A stretch of 64,000 nt of DNA from JAJEFO01 sp965221845 (GTDB lineage Bacteria > Pseudomonadota > Alphaproteobacteria > Rhodobacterales > Rhodobacteraceae), in contig OZ244919.1 in NCBI GenBank assembly GCA_965221845.1, forward strand, positions 3,162,001-3,226,000. Reading direction: 5' to 3'. How positions within the stretch are numbered: position 1 is the first letter of the stretch; each line of letters opens with the position of its first letter. This document shows positions 25,116-34,306 of the stretch, piece by piece. The notes beneath the pieces were generated by a model that was not told where the DNA came from, made no database searches, and worked only from the letters and a program-made list of their open reading frames with translations. Both the position numbers and the translations under genes were made by a program.

Positions 25116-26051
25116 TCACATGCGGAGATCGGTCGACTCCTCGCCGATTTGATCCATGTCGAAAGGCGTCGTGAGGTAGATTTCCGAGATCCAGTTGCCG
25201 AACAGGAGGTGCGCATGGCTTCTCCAGCGGTTCATCGGCTCGGCGGCCGGGTCGTCGCCGACGAAATAGTTCGCCGGCACGCTGATCGGCGTCCCGTTGG
25301 CAATGTCGCGCTCGTACTCCTCCCTGAGGGTCCCGCTGTCATACTCGAAGTGGTTGAAGATGTAGAGAGCCCGATGCGCCGCGTCGGACACCAGGCAAGG
25401 CCCGGTCTCATGGCTGCCGAGCAGCGTCTTGAGGCCGGCGGCCCGGATCTCGTCCTCGCGCATTTCGGTCCAGCGGCTGACGGGAATGTAGCAGTCGTCC
25501 GAGAAGCCGCGCAGGTAGGGCGAGGCCGGATCCATGTTGGCCTGCCTGTAGCAGCCGAAGGTCTTCGCCTTCAGCATGTGCTTCCTGACGCCATGGAAGT
25601 GGCTGATCATGGCCATCCCCCCCCAGCAGACGCCGAAGGTGCAATGGACGTTCGACTGGGTCCATTCCATGATGTCCCTGATCTCGTCCCAGTACGAGAC
25701 CTCCTCGAACGGCAGGTGCTCGATCGGCGCGCCCGTGATGATCAGGCCGTCGAACTTCTCGTCGCGGACGTCCGTGAACGGCCGGTAGAACTCGGCCATG
25801 TGCGCCGCGGCCGTGTTCCTGGTCTTGTGCTCCGACATCCGGATCAGCCGGAAGTCGATCTGCAGCGGCGTGGCGCCGATCAGCCGGGCGAACTGGTTCT
25901 CGGTCTGGATCTTCTTCGGCATGAGGTTGAGAAGCCCGATCTTCAGCGGCCGGATGTCCTGACGGGACGCCAGCTCCTCGTCCATCACCATCACCCCCTC
26001 GCGCAGCAGGACCTGGAAGGCCGGAAGGTTGGATGGCAGCTTGATCGGCAT
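25116..26051 (-). CDS. metA: homoserine O-acetyltransferase (MetA type)
   Basis: A 311-residue cytoplasmic enzyme that acylates homoserine in methionine synthesis. The catalytic cysteine is C142 in FGVCWGGMA. Residue 111 is glutamate (GAPIEHLPFEEVSYW). In characterised MetA enzymes Glu111 favours acetyl-CoA and Gly111 favours succinyl-CoA, so acetyl-homoserine is the predicted product. The start at 26051 gives MPIKLPSNLPAF, the conserved N-terminus. It lies 79 bases after the P-loop gene upstream and 140 bases before the original start of the TetR gene. Confidence 0.95.
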   Translation of the reverse strand: MPIKLPSNLPAFQVLLREGVMVMDEELASRQDIRPLKIGLLNLMPKKIQTENQFARLIGATPLQIDFRLIRMSEHKTRNTAAAHMAEFYRPFTDVRDEKFDGLIITGAPIEHLPFEEVSYWDEIRDIMEWTQSNVHCTFGVCWGGMAMISHFHGVRKHMLKAKTFGCYRQANMDPASPYLRGFSDDCYIPVSRWTEMREDEIRAAGLKTLLGSHETGPCLVSDAAHRALYIFNHFEYDSGTLREEYERDIANGTPISVPANYFVGDDPAAEPMNRWRSHAHLLFGNWISEIYLTTPFDMDQIGEESTDLRM

Positions 26052-26130
26052 TGGCGTCTCCGGTCCGGGCCGCTCGCGATAGCGGGAGGCCGTACGATTC
26101 ACAAGGCGGGGAGCGCCTTGCCGCGGGGCG

Positions 26131-26997
26131 TCAGGCGCCGGCCTGCCCGAGCGCCTCCGCGACCAGGTCGATCACGTCATCCTCGGTTTCGACGGCGGCG
26201 ACGGCGTCGGCGCTGATCGTCACGCCCCAGTTCTCGGCCATGGCGCGATAGCGGGGCTGGCGGTGCGCAAGCGCCTTCGCGTACGCACGGCGCAGGAAGG
26301 CGTCCGGATCGACCGTCCCGGGCGTGCAGCCGGCCTCGGCGAGGTAGGCTTCCCATGTCTCCGCAAGGAAGCCGTCCGTGAAGCACATCGGCTTCGGTGC
26401 CTTGTCGAAGCGTCTCGAGAGCTCTTCGGCATGGCGGTCGGAACCCTCGATCCATGCCATCAGGACCTGGTCTTCGAGCGCGCTCAGGATCGGGTCGCCG
26501 GGGTCCTCCGGCGTCACGATCTCGCAGATCGAGCCGGACGTGTCGCACACGAAATGCGGATAGCCGTAGATCTCGGCGGCGCGGGCGGCAAAGCGGCCCG
26601 TGTCCAGCATCGCGGCGCGTTCGGCGTCACGGTGCAGGCCCTGGCGGCGCACGTACTCCTCCCATGGCATGCCGCCCTTGCCGGGATCCCCGGGCTTTCC
26701 GAGATGGGCGGCGAGAGGCGCGAGGTTGCCGAAGGTGATGTTCGCGCGGATCCGCACCGAATCCGTCATCAGGAGTTCGCGAAGGCGCGGGATCTTCATC
26801 GCCTCGCGCTTGAGGCTGTCGGAGATCGCCTCGCCCATGTAGCGCGTGCCGATGCGGTAGTCGACGGAGTAGTGGAACCATTTGCCGGTCGCCCGGAGCA
26901 TGTCGGAGACATGGGTCTTTCCGAGCCCGGACATGCCGAACAGCAGGAGCCGCTTTTCAGGCGCGTCGCGCCACTCCTGCGCGCTGTTGTAGAGCAT
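26131..26997 (-). CDS. P-loop NTPase, function unknown
   Basis: A 288-residue soluble protein with a Walker A motif GMSGLGKTH at residues 21-29. Downstream are FHYSVDYRIGTRYMGEAI and an HFVCDTSGSICEIV segment with a plausible Walker B-like aspartate. It looks like a small ATPase or kinase of the kind seen as a conserved hypothetical in Rhodobacterales; no substrate can be assigned. I chose the ATG at 26997, which puts the P-loop near the N-terminus. It is co-directional with metA. Confidence 0.65.
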   Translation of the reverse strand: MLYNSAQEWRDAPEKRLLLFGMSGLGKTHVSDMLRATGKWFHYSVDYRIGTRYMGEAISDSLKREAMKIPRLRELLMTDSVRIRANITFGNLAPLAAHLGKPGDPGKGGMPWEEYVRRQGLHRDAERAAMLDTGRFAARAAEIYGYPHFVCDTSGSICEIVTPEDPGDPILSALEDQVLMAWIEGSDRHAEELSRRFDKAPKPMCFTDGFLAETWEAYLAEAGCTPGTVDPDAFLRRAYAKALAHRQPRYRAMAENWGVTISADAVAAVETEDDVIDLVAEALGQAGA

Positions 26998-27052
26998 GTG
27001 TCCCGTCCCTGTCTCGAGCATGGGGACTAAGGGGCGGGGCGGGTCCGGTCAA

Positions 27053-27310
27053 TCAGCGGGACACGCTTTTTGCGGCGGCGCTGCCGATTCGCCCGTCAAG
27101 GACGAGCGGCCTCGCCCCGGGAAGCGCGAAGCCGAGACGCGCGCTGGAAGCCAAGGCTCCGCCTCTCGCCCAGGAGCCGGTCAGGATGCCGGCGGGAGGG
27201 ATCATCAGCGTCACGAGAAGCAGGCTGTCCGCTCCGGCCGCCGCGAGAACGCGGCGACGCAGGACGATGCCGTGCCTGCCGGCGCGCAAAACGCGATCGC
27301 GGCCCATGTC
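27053..27310 (-). pseudogene. decayed copy of the 3' end of the eamA gene at 37061
   Basis: The sequence aligns along its length with the 3' end of the EamA transporter gene at 37061-37325, in the same orientation. It includes a 27-bp identical block (27198-27224 and 37206-37232). The translation still shows SLLLVTLMIPPAGIL and LGFALPGARPLVLDGRIG, matching NLLLVTLMIPPVAIL and LGFALLGAGLLVLDGRIG of the intact gene, but the N-terminal part is frameshifted and internally deleted. It marks the left edge of the aminosugar operon. Confidence 0.85.
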
Positions 27311-27489
27311 GCGAGGCAGGGCGCCCGCGGCCCGTCGGCCGCCCGGGAAGGCGGCATGTCAGGGGCGGGGCATGCGAGGGAACCATATGCCCGCATGCCC
27401 AAGTCCCGCCGCGCCGGAACCCGGTTTCCGACAGTCCGGACACACGAAGACGGGAAGCGCGGGATGGTCCCGAGGATGCGGCATGGAGG

Positions 27490-28542
27490 TCAGTCATGCC
27501 GAAGGGATGTCCTTGCGTCGAAGAGATGGACGTGACGCGGTGCTGCGGCCAGCGTTATCATGTCACCGGAAGCGACACTCGTGCGCTCGCGGACATAGGC
27601 GCGGAGATGCTGATCGCCCAGGCGCGCCACGATCAGCGTATCGAGACCGGTCGGTTCGACTTCGACGACCTCGACAGCAAGCCCCTCGCCTTCGGCAGCA
27701 ATGCCGAAATGCTCAGGCCGAATGCCGACAACGACATCCGAGGCTGGCGCCGCAATCTCGTGGGCGACCCGACCGCCGCCGGAAAGCCGTGCGGTCCCGC
27801 CATCGTTCCGTCCGTCGAGGAGGTTCATGGCCGGAGAGCCGATGAACCCGGCGACGAACAGGTTGGCGGGCCGGTCGTAGAGGTCCAGTGGCGCCCCGGC
27901 CTGCTCGATCGCGCCGCCACGCATCACGACGATCTTGTCAGCCATCGTCATTGCTTCGATCTGGTCGTGCGTAACGTAGATCGTGGTCGTCCGGAGCCGC
28001 CGGTGCAGCGCCTTCAGCTCGGCCCGCATCTGGACCCGGAGCTTCGCGTCGAGGTTCGAGAGCGGCTCGTCGAACAGGTAGACCTGCGGCTGGCGCACGA
28101 TGGCGCGGCCCATCGCGACGCGCTGGCGCTGGCCGCCGGACAGCTGGCGCGGATAGCGCTCGAGCAACTCTGAGAGGCCGAGGACGGCCGCCGCGTCTTC
28201 GACGGCCTTGCGGATCTCGGATCTCGGCCGCCTGGCCAGCCTGAGGGAAAAGCCCATGTTCTGCGCCACCGTCATGTGCGGATAAAGCGCGTAGTTCTGG
28301 AACACCATCGCGATGTTGCGATGCTTGGGCTCGACCTCGTTGATCTCTTCGCCGTCGATGGCGATGGTCCCTTCGTCGATGTCCTCAAGGCCGGCGATCA
28401 TCCTCAAGAGCGTGGACTTGCCGCATCCCGAGGGACCGACCAGCACCACAAAGGCCCCCGCCGGGACGTCAACGGAAACGCCGCGGATCGTCTCGACCCG
28501 GCCGAAGCTCTTCTTCACATCAACGATATCAACTGCTGCCAT
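27490..28542 (-). CDS. sugar ABC transporter ATPase (MalK/UgpC type)
   Basis: A 350-residue ATPase. Walker A GPSGCGKST is at 36-44, the signature LSGGQRQR at 134-141, Walker B VYLFDE at 154-159 and the switch histidine at 192. The C-terminal 110 residues form the MalK-type OB/regulatory domain. It energises the two permeases encoded upstream and overlaps the epimerase gene by 14 bases. It is the last gene of the aminosugar operon. The transported sugar is inferred from the operon to be an N-acylated hexosamine or an oligomer of it. Confidence 0.9.
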   Translation of the reverse strand: MAAVDIVDVKKSFGRVETIRGVSVDVPAGAFVVLVGPSGCGKSTLLRMIAGLEDIDEGTIAIDGEEINEVEPKHRNIAMVFQNYALYPHMTVAQNMGFSLRLARRPRSEIRKAVEDAAAVLGLSELLERYPRQLSGGQRQRVAMGRAIVRQPQVYLFDEPLSNLDAKLRVQMRAELKALHRRLRTTTIYVTHDQIEAMTMADKIVVMRGGAIEQAGAPLDLYDRPANLFVAGFIGSPAMNLLDGRNDGGTARLSGGGRVAHEIAAPASDVVVGIRPEHFGIAAEGEGLAVEVVEVEPTGLDTLIVARLGDQHLRAYVRERTSVASGDMITLAAAPRHVHLFDARTSLRHD

Positions 28543-29737
28543 GGGCCCTCTCCGCTTCTTCAGCGATCTCGGCGGCGCGCAGGAGGCTCAGGCCCGTGTG
28601 ATACCCCGGATCGAGGTCCGGGGTCGCCGGAGCGAAGTCGACAGGTCCGCAGGGCGCCAGGGTCTGGTACGCAATTCCTTCCTCCGCGCGCCAGTAGCGG
28701 TCGAAAAAGGCCGCGTCGGACTGCGCCCAGACCCGTGCCGCCCGCGCGTCCTTCGTCGCCCGGCAGACGAGGGCGGCGGCCCGGATCGCCTCGGGGAGCG
28801 ACCACCAGGGGCAGAGGGGGTCGCGGACCTCGCCGGTGACGCACGACAGGCGGAGCGCGATGCCGGGGCCCCTGAAACCGGCCTCGAAGGTCGTCGCGAG
28901 AAGATCGGCCAGTACGGGCGCGCGATCGGCAAGCGCGGGGTCGTCGTGCGCGAACCCCACGAGCTCGATCGCATGACCGGGGTTGCAGTCATCGGCGCCG
29001 AGGACGGTGCGCAGGAGGCCGCTCTCTTGCGTCATGTGCCTTGCGAGCACGGTGTCCAGGAAGCTTGCGCCGAACCCGGCCGCATCCCCCTGCCCGATCC
29101 GGCGCAGCATGCCGCAGGCCCCGAGGAGGATCATCCGGGGCCCGAAGTCCTCGGGCTGGCGGGCAAGTGCGTTCGCGCCAAGCGGCGCTTTCTCGTCGAG
29201 CTGGAAGCGGCCCGCCTCGACCGCCCCGACGACCCGGCCGAGATAGGCGAGATGCCGTTCGACGTCCTCCGGCGCATGGCGTGCCGCGGCAGCGACGAGG
29301 CCCTTGGCGGCGAAGGCGTCCGCGTAGGTGTAGACATCTGGCGGACGCGCTTGCTCCACGACGTCGGTGCCGTCCATTCGCGCCGGGCGCAGCCTTGCGT
29401 CGTAAAGGAAGTAGGCGTGGCCGTCCCCCGCCACGAGACCGTCGAGCAGCCTGTAGAGGCGGCGCGCCGCGTCGTCACATGCCGCTGCGAGCGCCTGGTC
29501 CCGCTGTTCCAGCGCGGCGGCATGCGTGGCGAGCGCTTCGAGGCCTCTGCCCTGGATCCAGCCGTAGACGAAATCCGGGCCCTTCACCCCGTCCTCGGCA
29601 CCGAAGTTCCGCAGCGTTCGCGAATCCAGCTTCGTGTTCAGCCAGCCCGGACCCAGCGCCGGACGCGCGAGCATCCAGCGCAGCCCGTCGGCGATGGCCC
29701 TGCGGTATCGGGGCGCGGCGCCGGCGGGCGGTTTCAT
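28529..29737 (-). CDS. N-acylglucosamine 2-epimerase family enzyme
   Basis: A 402-residue cytoplasmic enzyme with the (alpha/alpha)6-barrel AGE signature: GPDFVYGWIQGRGLEALA, YTYADAFAAKG, the active-site NPGHAIELVGF, and PWWSLPEAIRAAAL with a final GYHTGLSLLRAAEIA. Family members interconvert N-acetylmannosamine and N-acetylglucosamine, or epimerise other sugars. In this operon a ManNAc-to-GlcNAc step feeding NagA and NagB is the simplest role, but that is inference. The ATG at 29737 overlaps the upstream permease stop by four bases. Confidence 0.88.
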   Translation of the reverse strand: MKPPAGAAPRYRRAIADGLRWMLARPALGPGWLNTKLDSRTLRNFGAEDGVKGPDFVYGWIQGRGLEALATHAAALEQRDQALAAACDDAARRLYRLLDGLVAGDGHAYFLYDARLRPARMDGTDVVEQARPPDVYTYADAFAAKGLVAAAARHAPEDVERHLAYLGRVVGAVEAGRFQLDEKAPLGANALARQPEDFGPRMILLGACGMLRRIGQGDAAGFGASFLDTVLARHMTQESGLLRTVLGADDCNPGHAIELVGFAHDDPALADRAPVLADLLATTFEAGFRGPGIALRLSCVTGEVRDPLCPWWSLPEAIRAAALVCRATKDARAARVWAQSDAAFFDRYWRAEEGIAYQTLAPCGPVDFAPATPDLDPGYHTGLSLLRAAEIAEEAERAHGSS

Positions 29738-30603
29738 TCCCTGAGCCCCGTGCTGGCAACGCCTTGGACGAAATTGCGCCGGAAGATCACGAAGAGGATG
29801 ACCGACGGGATCATCACCGCCGATGCCGCTGCGGAAAGCCGGCCGAGATCGACGGTGAAGCCGGTCTGGAACAGCGCCAGCCCGACCTCGATCGTGTAGG
29901 TGTCGCGGGTCGAGGCGACGATGATCGGCCATGCGAACGCGGTCCACGCCTGGAAGAACGCAAGCACCGCGAGGGCGCCGAGCGCCCCGCGCAACAGGGG
30001 CAGCACGATGAAGACGAAGATCCAAAGCTCTCCCGCGCCGTCGATCCGCGCGGCCTCCAGGAGTTCGTCCGGGATTGCGTGCCTGACGTTCTGGCGCACA
30101 AGGAAGATGCCGAAACTCATCACGAGATAGCCGAGCAGCAATCCCCAGATCGTGTTCAGGATCCCGAGCATCTGCGCCTGGAAATAGAGCGGGATCATGT
30201 AGACCTCGAACGGCACGATGGCCGTCGCCAGAACCAGGATGAAAATGACGTTCAGGCTTCGGAACCGGAACTTCGCGAGGATGTAGCCGGCAAGCGCTGA
30301 CGTGGCGACGATCGCGACCATCGACAGAGACGCGAAGGCGAAGCTGTTCCAGATCCAGCGCAGAAGCGGCGTATCGCTCAGGACCGAGGCCAGGTTTTCA
30401 AGGGTGGGGTCGCGCGGGATGATGGCAGGCGGCCAGGCGACCATCTCCTGCGGCGTCTTGAAGGCGTTCGAGACCAGGAACGCCAGCGGCAGGAGCATCA
30501 GCAGGCCGAAGAGCGTCAGGAAGGCGTCCGCCGCCAGATTGGCCAGGCGCCGCTTGAGGCGCCGGTTCACGCCCCGGCGGCGGGAGGGAGCGTTGGGCGT
30601 CAT
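29734..30603 (-). CDS. carbohydrate ABC permease (MalG type)
   Basis: A 289-residue inner-membrane protein with six predicted helices and the EAA loop EAARIDGAGELWIFVFIVLP, which docks on the ATPase. The N-terminal cytoplasmic tail is strongly basic. It pairs with the MalF-type permease encoded just upstream (four-base overlap at 30600-30603). Confidence 0.92.
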   Translation of the reverse strand: MTPNAPSRRRGVNRRLKRRLANLAADAFLTLFGLLMLLPLAFLVSNAFKTPQEMVAWPPAIIPRDPTLENLASVLSDTPLLRWIWNSFAFASLSMVAIVATSALAGYILAKFRFRSLNVIFILVLATAIVPFEVYMIPLYFQAQMLGILNTIWGLLLGYLVMSFGIFLVRQNVRHAIPDELLEAARIDGAGELWIFVFIVLPLLRGALGALAVLAFFQAWTAFAWPIIVASTRDTYTIEVGLALFQTGFTVDLGRLSAAASAVMIPSVILFVIFRRNFVQGVASTGLRE

Positions 30604-31487
30604 CGTCCGGCCCTGTCCCTGAGCAGGCTGAACTGAACAAGCGTCAGGAACAGCACGATGGAAAGGAGGATCACCGCCTCGGCGGCCGCGTAGCCTATGC
30701 GATAGTTCCGGAACGCGTTCTCGAGCATGTCGAGCACCAGGACCCGGACCTGCCGCCCCGGCGCCCCTTGCGCGTCCGACGCCAGCACGAAGGCCTGCGC
30801 GTACACGTTGAACGCCGAGATCAGGGTCACGACCGAGACATAGAGCGTGATCGGCTTCAGCATGGGGACCGAGATGTGGAGAAATCTCTGGATGCCGTTC
30901 GCGCCGTCGAGCTCGGCAGCCTCGTGCAGGCCCTGCGGCAGGTTCTTGAAGCCGACGATGTAGATCAGCACCGCGTAGCCCAGCGCCTGCCAGGAACAAA
31001 GGATGATGATCGACACCACGGCGAGCTGCGGATCGAAGAGCCAGGATTGCGCCGGCAGGCCGACAGCCTCGAGGAGGGCGTTGAGAGGCCCGAGGTTGGC
31101 ATCGAAGATCCACTTCCAGGCCATCGCGGCGGGCACCAGGGAGACGATGTGCGGGATGAAGACGCTGGTCTCGTAGAACCCGGCGAGGCGAGACCGCGTG
31201 CGGTGGTAGATGAGGGCCGAGATCGCCAGCGCCAGGGGGATCGTCAGGAACAGGACGCCGAAGGCGATGACGCTCGTGTTGATCAGCGCGTTGATGAACA
31301 GCTGGTCCTGAACGAGCTCGCGAAAGTTCGCCAGCCCCACGAAGGGCTTGTTGCGCGAAAGGATGTTCCATTCATGCAGGCTTAGGCGCAGCGTCTCGAC
31401 GATCGGGAACATCCGCACATACGCGAATATCGCGAGCGTCGGCAGGATCGCGAGCATCGCGAAGCGCCATTTCTTCCAGCGCAGCAT
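30600..31487 (-). CDS. carbohydrate ABC permease (MalF type)
   Basis: A 295-residue inner-membrane protein with six helices and the EAA loop HEAAELDGANGIQRFLHISVP. The short form lacks the large periplasmic loop of E. coli MalF and resembles UgpA-type permeases. It is encoded between the binding protein gene (58 bases upstream) and the MalG-type partner. Confidence 0.92.
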   Translation of the reverse strand: MLRWKKWRFAMLAILPTLAIFAYVRMFPIVETLRLSLHEWNILSRNKPFVGLANFRELVQDQLFINALINTSVIAFGVLFLTIPLALAISALIYHRTRSRLAGFYETSVFIPHIVSLVPAAMAWKWIFDANLGPLNALLEAVGLPAQSWLFDPQLAVVSIIILCSWQALGYAVLIYIVGFKNLPQGLHEAAELDGANGIQRFLHISVPMLKPITLYVSVVTLISAFNVYAQAFVLASDAQGAPGRQVRVLVLDMLENAFRNYRIGYAAAEAVILLSIVLFLTLVQFSLLRDRAGR

Positions 31488-31545
31488 GGCCCATCCAGCC
31501 CAGGGTGGCGCGGGCGCTCCGAATGGCGCCCGCGCGATTTCCCGA

Positions 31546-32820
31546 TTACCGGGCCAGCAGGCCCTCGCGCTCCAGGATCGCGTTGGTCTCCTCGGCCGCC
31601 TCGGCCAGGAAGGCGTCGATCGCGGCGTCGTCGCCGGCCAGCGACGGGTCCTCGAAGGCGCTGGTCAGCCGCGCGGCCGCGCGGGTCAGGATCTCCTCGA
31701 TCGGCCCGATCGCGGGAAGCGTGAAGAACGTGTAGTCGTCGGGATAGTCAACGAAGGCGCTGAACTGGGGCACTGCGTCGGTGACGCTGGAATAGTCCAC
31801 GCCCGACCGGTTCGGAAGCCAGCCGACGTTCTCAAGGAGCCAGACGAGATGATCGGGTTCGTTGGCCTCGCGTGCGAAGGCCCAGGCCGCTTCGTCGTCC
31901 TCGCTGGCATAGAGGTTCACGGCCAGCGCGATCGAGCCGGCCGGAAGCGGCGCCGTTGCGTAGTTCAGATCCGGAGCCTTGGAAGCCGTGTCCCCGATCA
32001 CCCAGCTTTCGCGGATGAACATGGCGGTCTGGCCGCGCTGGAACGCTTCGGCGTCAGCGGGCATTTCCATCGTCACCGTCCTTGCGCCGAAAAGCATGTC
32101 GAGATACTGCCCCAGCGTCTTGCGACCAGCCTCGTTGGCGTAGGCCGCGCGCCACATTCCGTCCTCGGCCTGCTCCAGGAGGGAGCCGCCGAACTGGTGA
32201 AGATTGATCCAGAACTTCTCGGCGATTCCCTGGCCGCCGCCGGAGAAGCGCATCGACCATCCGGAAACGGTCGGATTGCCGTCACCGTCGCGCCGGGTCA
32301 GCGCGGCGGCGTGTTCCGAGTACTCGGCCATCGTGGCGGGCGGCCCCTGGAGACCGGCTTCCGCGAGCATGTCGGTATTGTAGAACAAGGCTCCTTGGCC
32401 CCTGAAGAGCGGGACCCCGTAGAGCGTCCCTTCGACCTCTGCCGATTCGATGAAGAACGGGCCGTAGTTTTCACGGACAAAGCCCGCGAGATCATCGGGC
32501 ACCGGCGGGAGGAGGTCGTTTTCCACGTAGCGCTGTGCGGTTGAGCCGGCGAGCTCTACTATCTTCGGGCCTCCTGCGCCGGATGTCAGGCCCAGGGCGA
32601 TCCGCTTTTCATGCTCGCGCAAGGCGATGGCCTCGACGCTCACTTCGAGGTCGGGGCGCTCTTCGGCGAGCGCTGCCGCAACGCGCTCATAGAAGGGGAC
32701 CATTTCCGGAAAGCCGCTCCAGACGGTCAGCGTATCCGAAAGCGCCGGCGTGGCGGCGATCGCGGCAGACGCGGCAAGCGCCCCTGCAAGCCTGCGGGGC
32801 CTGCGAAACATGTCAGTCAT
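31546..32820 (-). CDS. extracellular sugar-binding protein (family 1)
   Basis: A 424-residue periplasmic protein with a Sec signal peptide (basic start, then LAGALAASAAIAATPALS) and no lipobox cysteine. The mature part begins DTLTVWSGFPE and shows the family 1 hinge features, including ALFYNTDMLAEAGL and QRGQTAMFIRESWVIG. It delivers substrate to the two permeases. The gene has its own promoter-operator 48-69 bases upstream that matches the one before nagB, so transporter expression can be raised separately. Confidence 0.92.
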   Translation of the reverse strand: MTDMFRRPRRLAGALAASAAIAATPALSDTLTVWSGFPEMVPFYERVAAALAEERPDLEVSVEAIALREHEKRIALGLTSGAGGPKIVELAGSTAQRYVENDLLPPVPDDLAGFVRENYGPFFIESAEVEGTLYGVPLFRGQGALFYNTDMLAEAGLQGPPATMAEYSEHAAALTRRDGDGNPTVSGWSMRFSGGGQGIAEKFWINLHQFGGSLLEQAEDGMWRAAYANEAGRKTLGQYLDMLFGARTVTMEMPADAEAFQRGQTAMFIRESWVIGDTASKAPDLNYATAPLPAGSIALAVNLYASEDDEAAWAFAREANEPDHLVWLLENVGWLPNRSGVDYSSVTDAVPQFSAFVDYPDDYTFFTLPAIGPIEEILTRAAARLTSAFEDPSLAGDDAAIDAFLAEAAEETNAILEREGLLAR

Positions 32821-32860
32821 TGTCGTCTCCCTTTTGTGTGTTTGGGCACGTCATGAGGAT

Positions 32861-32889
32861 ACCGTCCCATGCGACGGTCTGCATGTCAA
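32861..32889 (-). promoter_or_regulatory. promoter-operator upstream of the binding-protein gene
   Basis: On the minus strand the -35 hexamer TTGACA (32889-32884) runs straight into an imperfect palindrome, ATGCAGACCGTCGCAT (32884-32869). The layout matches the element at 37044-37064 upstream of nagB. An operator between -35 and -10 fits repression by a LacI-type regulator. No such regulator gene lies in the window. Confidence 0.6.
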
Positions 32890-33028
32890 TTATTCGCGTC
32901 TCCAGGGGGGTGCAGTTCAACTTCTTCGGTGAGGCGGCGACGGCCTGACTTGCCGGCCTGGTCGAGGACGTGGAACAGCCTTTGCTGCATGGCGCTGCAA
33001 CGCCGTCACGGGAATCTGCGAATCGCAA

Positions 33029-34306
33029 TCACCAACAAAGTTGAGCTGCGCCCGTCTCCAGGGCGTGGACGGCGTCTCGGATGGCCTCGGCTGCGCCTGG
33101 CGCGAAGGCTGCGGGCAGGCCGTAGTATCGATGCGCTTCTTCGACCTCGTAGCCGCCGTGCTCGAACTCTTCGCGCGGCGGAATGTAGCCCGGGCTGGAT
33201 TCGCAGAATCCGGCAAGGATCGCCGGGCCCGCGAGGTCCGCGCGAATGCCGAGCGCCGTGGCGGCGAAGATCTCGCCGGGCACGCCGATGAGTCGCAGGC
33301 CGCCCCAGTCGAGCGAGGACACCCGCACGCGGGTCGGCCGCAGGTCCCGGGGCGCGACGTTCTTCGCCCAGCGCGCCCAGATCCCGAGAAGGCGCGCGCG
33401 AACCGGGTCGTCCGTCGCGTCCGCCTCGGTCGCCCAGCGCCGGGCCAGTGCCTCGGGCGGCTCGGTCTCGGTGCGGGCGAGCGGCAGGTCGATCCACGCT
33501 TCCCGAACATCGACGCCCGTGCCAATCCGCGAAGGCGCCGCCGCCAGCGCCGCGCGCGCAATGCGGCGGCCGTGGCGCTCGGCGGCGGCGTAGCTCCGCG
33601 CCTCGCTCGCGGCAAGCGCGAGCGAGGCGGCCGCGCTGTGGCCGGTGTTCAGGTCTCCGGCGCATCCCGTCACGAAGAGCGCCGCGGCACCTGTCGCGGC
33701 CTCGATCTCCGCCCGCACGAAGTGGGGAAAGTCGGCCGTCCAGAGCCGGTTGTCGGCGCCGAGCGCCACGGGGTGGCAGGCGTAGTTGACAAGAACGGCG
33801 AGAGGCGCGCCATCCGCGCGGTCCACCTGCAGGACCGGCAGCGTCCTGTCCACCGGGCCGCCGGCGTGGCGCCGGTTGCGCGCCACGTCCGGATCCCCGG
33901 CCAGCGCGAACGAAAGGGTCGCCGGGACGCGGCCGGCACAGGCGCGCGCGATCGCCGCGCCGATCGCCGCCTCGAGGCGCGACATCCAGTCGGAGTCGGG
34001 CTCGGCCGACATCTGCCCCGGCAGCACCGCGGGTCCGCCGTGGGTGTGGGTCGCGTGCAGCACCACGCCGGCGGCCGGCACCGGCGCGGCGGCGCGGACG
34101 CGCGCCGAAAGCGGAGCCGGCAGCCCGATTGCGTCGACCGTGGCCAGCACGCTGTCGCCGACCGCCAGGGCCCTGACCGTCAGCGGGTCGTGCGTGCCGT
34201 TGGCAGGCTCGGACCGGGCGACGAAGCCCTCCATCGCAAGGCCGCGTGCCGGCGTGACATCGACAACGGCCGCGCCCGCCCGGAGCGGCGCGCGCGAGTC
34301 GCTCAT
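33029..34306 (-). CDS. neutral ceramidase-like amidohydrolase, cytoplasmic form
   Basis: A 425-residue protein resembling the N-terminal catalytic domain of neutral/alkaline ceramidases. It starts GAAVVDVTPARGLAMEGF and carries the zinc motif HATHTHGGP, then VNYACHPVALG and FVTGCAGDLNTG. It has no signal peptide, whereas true ceramidases are secreted and nearly twice as long. It is embedded in the aminosugar operon: its ATG overlaps the nagA stop by four bases. An intracellular role in cleaving an N-acyl bond of an imported aminosugar is a reasonable guess; the substrate is unknown. Confidence 0.8.
   Translation of the reverse strand: MSDSRAPLRAGAAVVDVTPARGLAMEGFVARSEPANGTHDPLTVRALAVGDSVLATVDAIGLPAPLSARVRAAAPVPAAGVVLHATHTHGGPAVLPGQMSAEPDSDWMSRLEAAIGAAIARACAGRVPATLSFALAGDPDVARNRRHAGGPVDRTLPVLQVDRADGAPLAVLVNYACHPVALGADNRLWTADFPHFVRAEIEAATGAAALFVTGCAGDLNTGHSAAASLALAASEARSYAAAERHGRRIARAALAAAPSRIGTGVDVREAWIDLPLARTETEPPEALARRWATEADATDDPVRARLLGIWARWAKNVAPRDLRPTRVRVSSLDWGGLRLIGVPGEIFAATALGIRADLAGPAILAGFCESSPGYIPPREEFEHGGYEVEEAHRYYGLPAAFAPGAAEAIRDAVHALETGAAQLCW

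Noticed and set aside
26052..26130. SAM-II riboswitch upstream of metA, as in many alphaproteobacteria
   Set aside because: Only 79 bases separate metA from the upstream gene, and I could not match the conserved SAM-II segments; just a short CCGCT/AGCGG hairpin is present.
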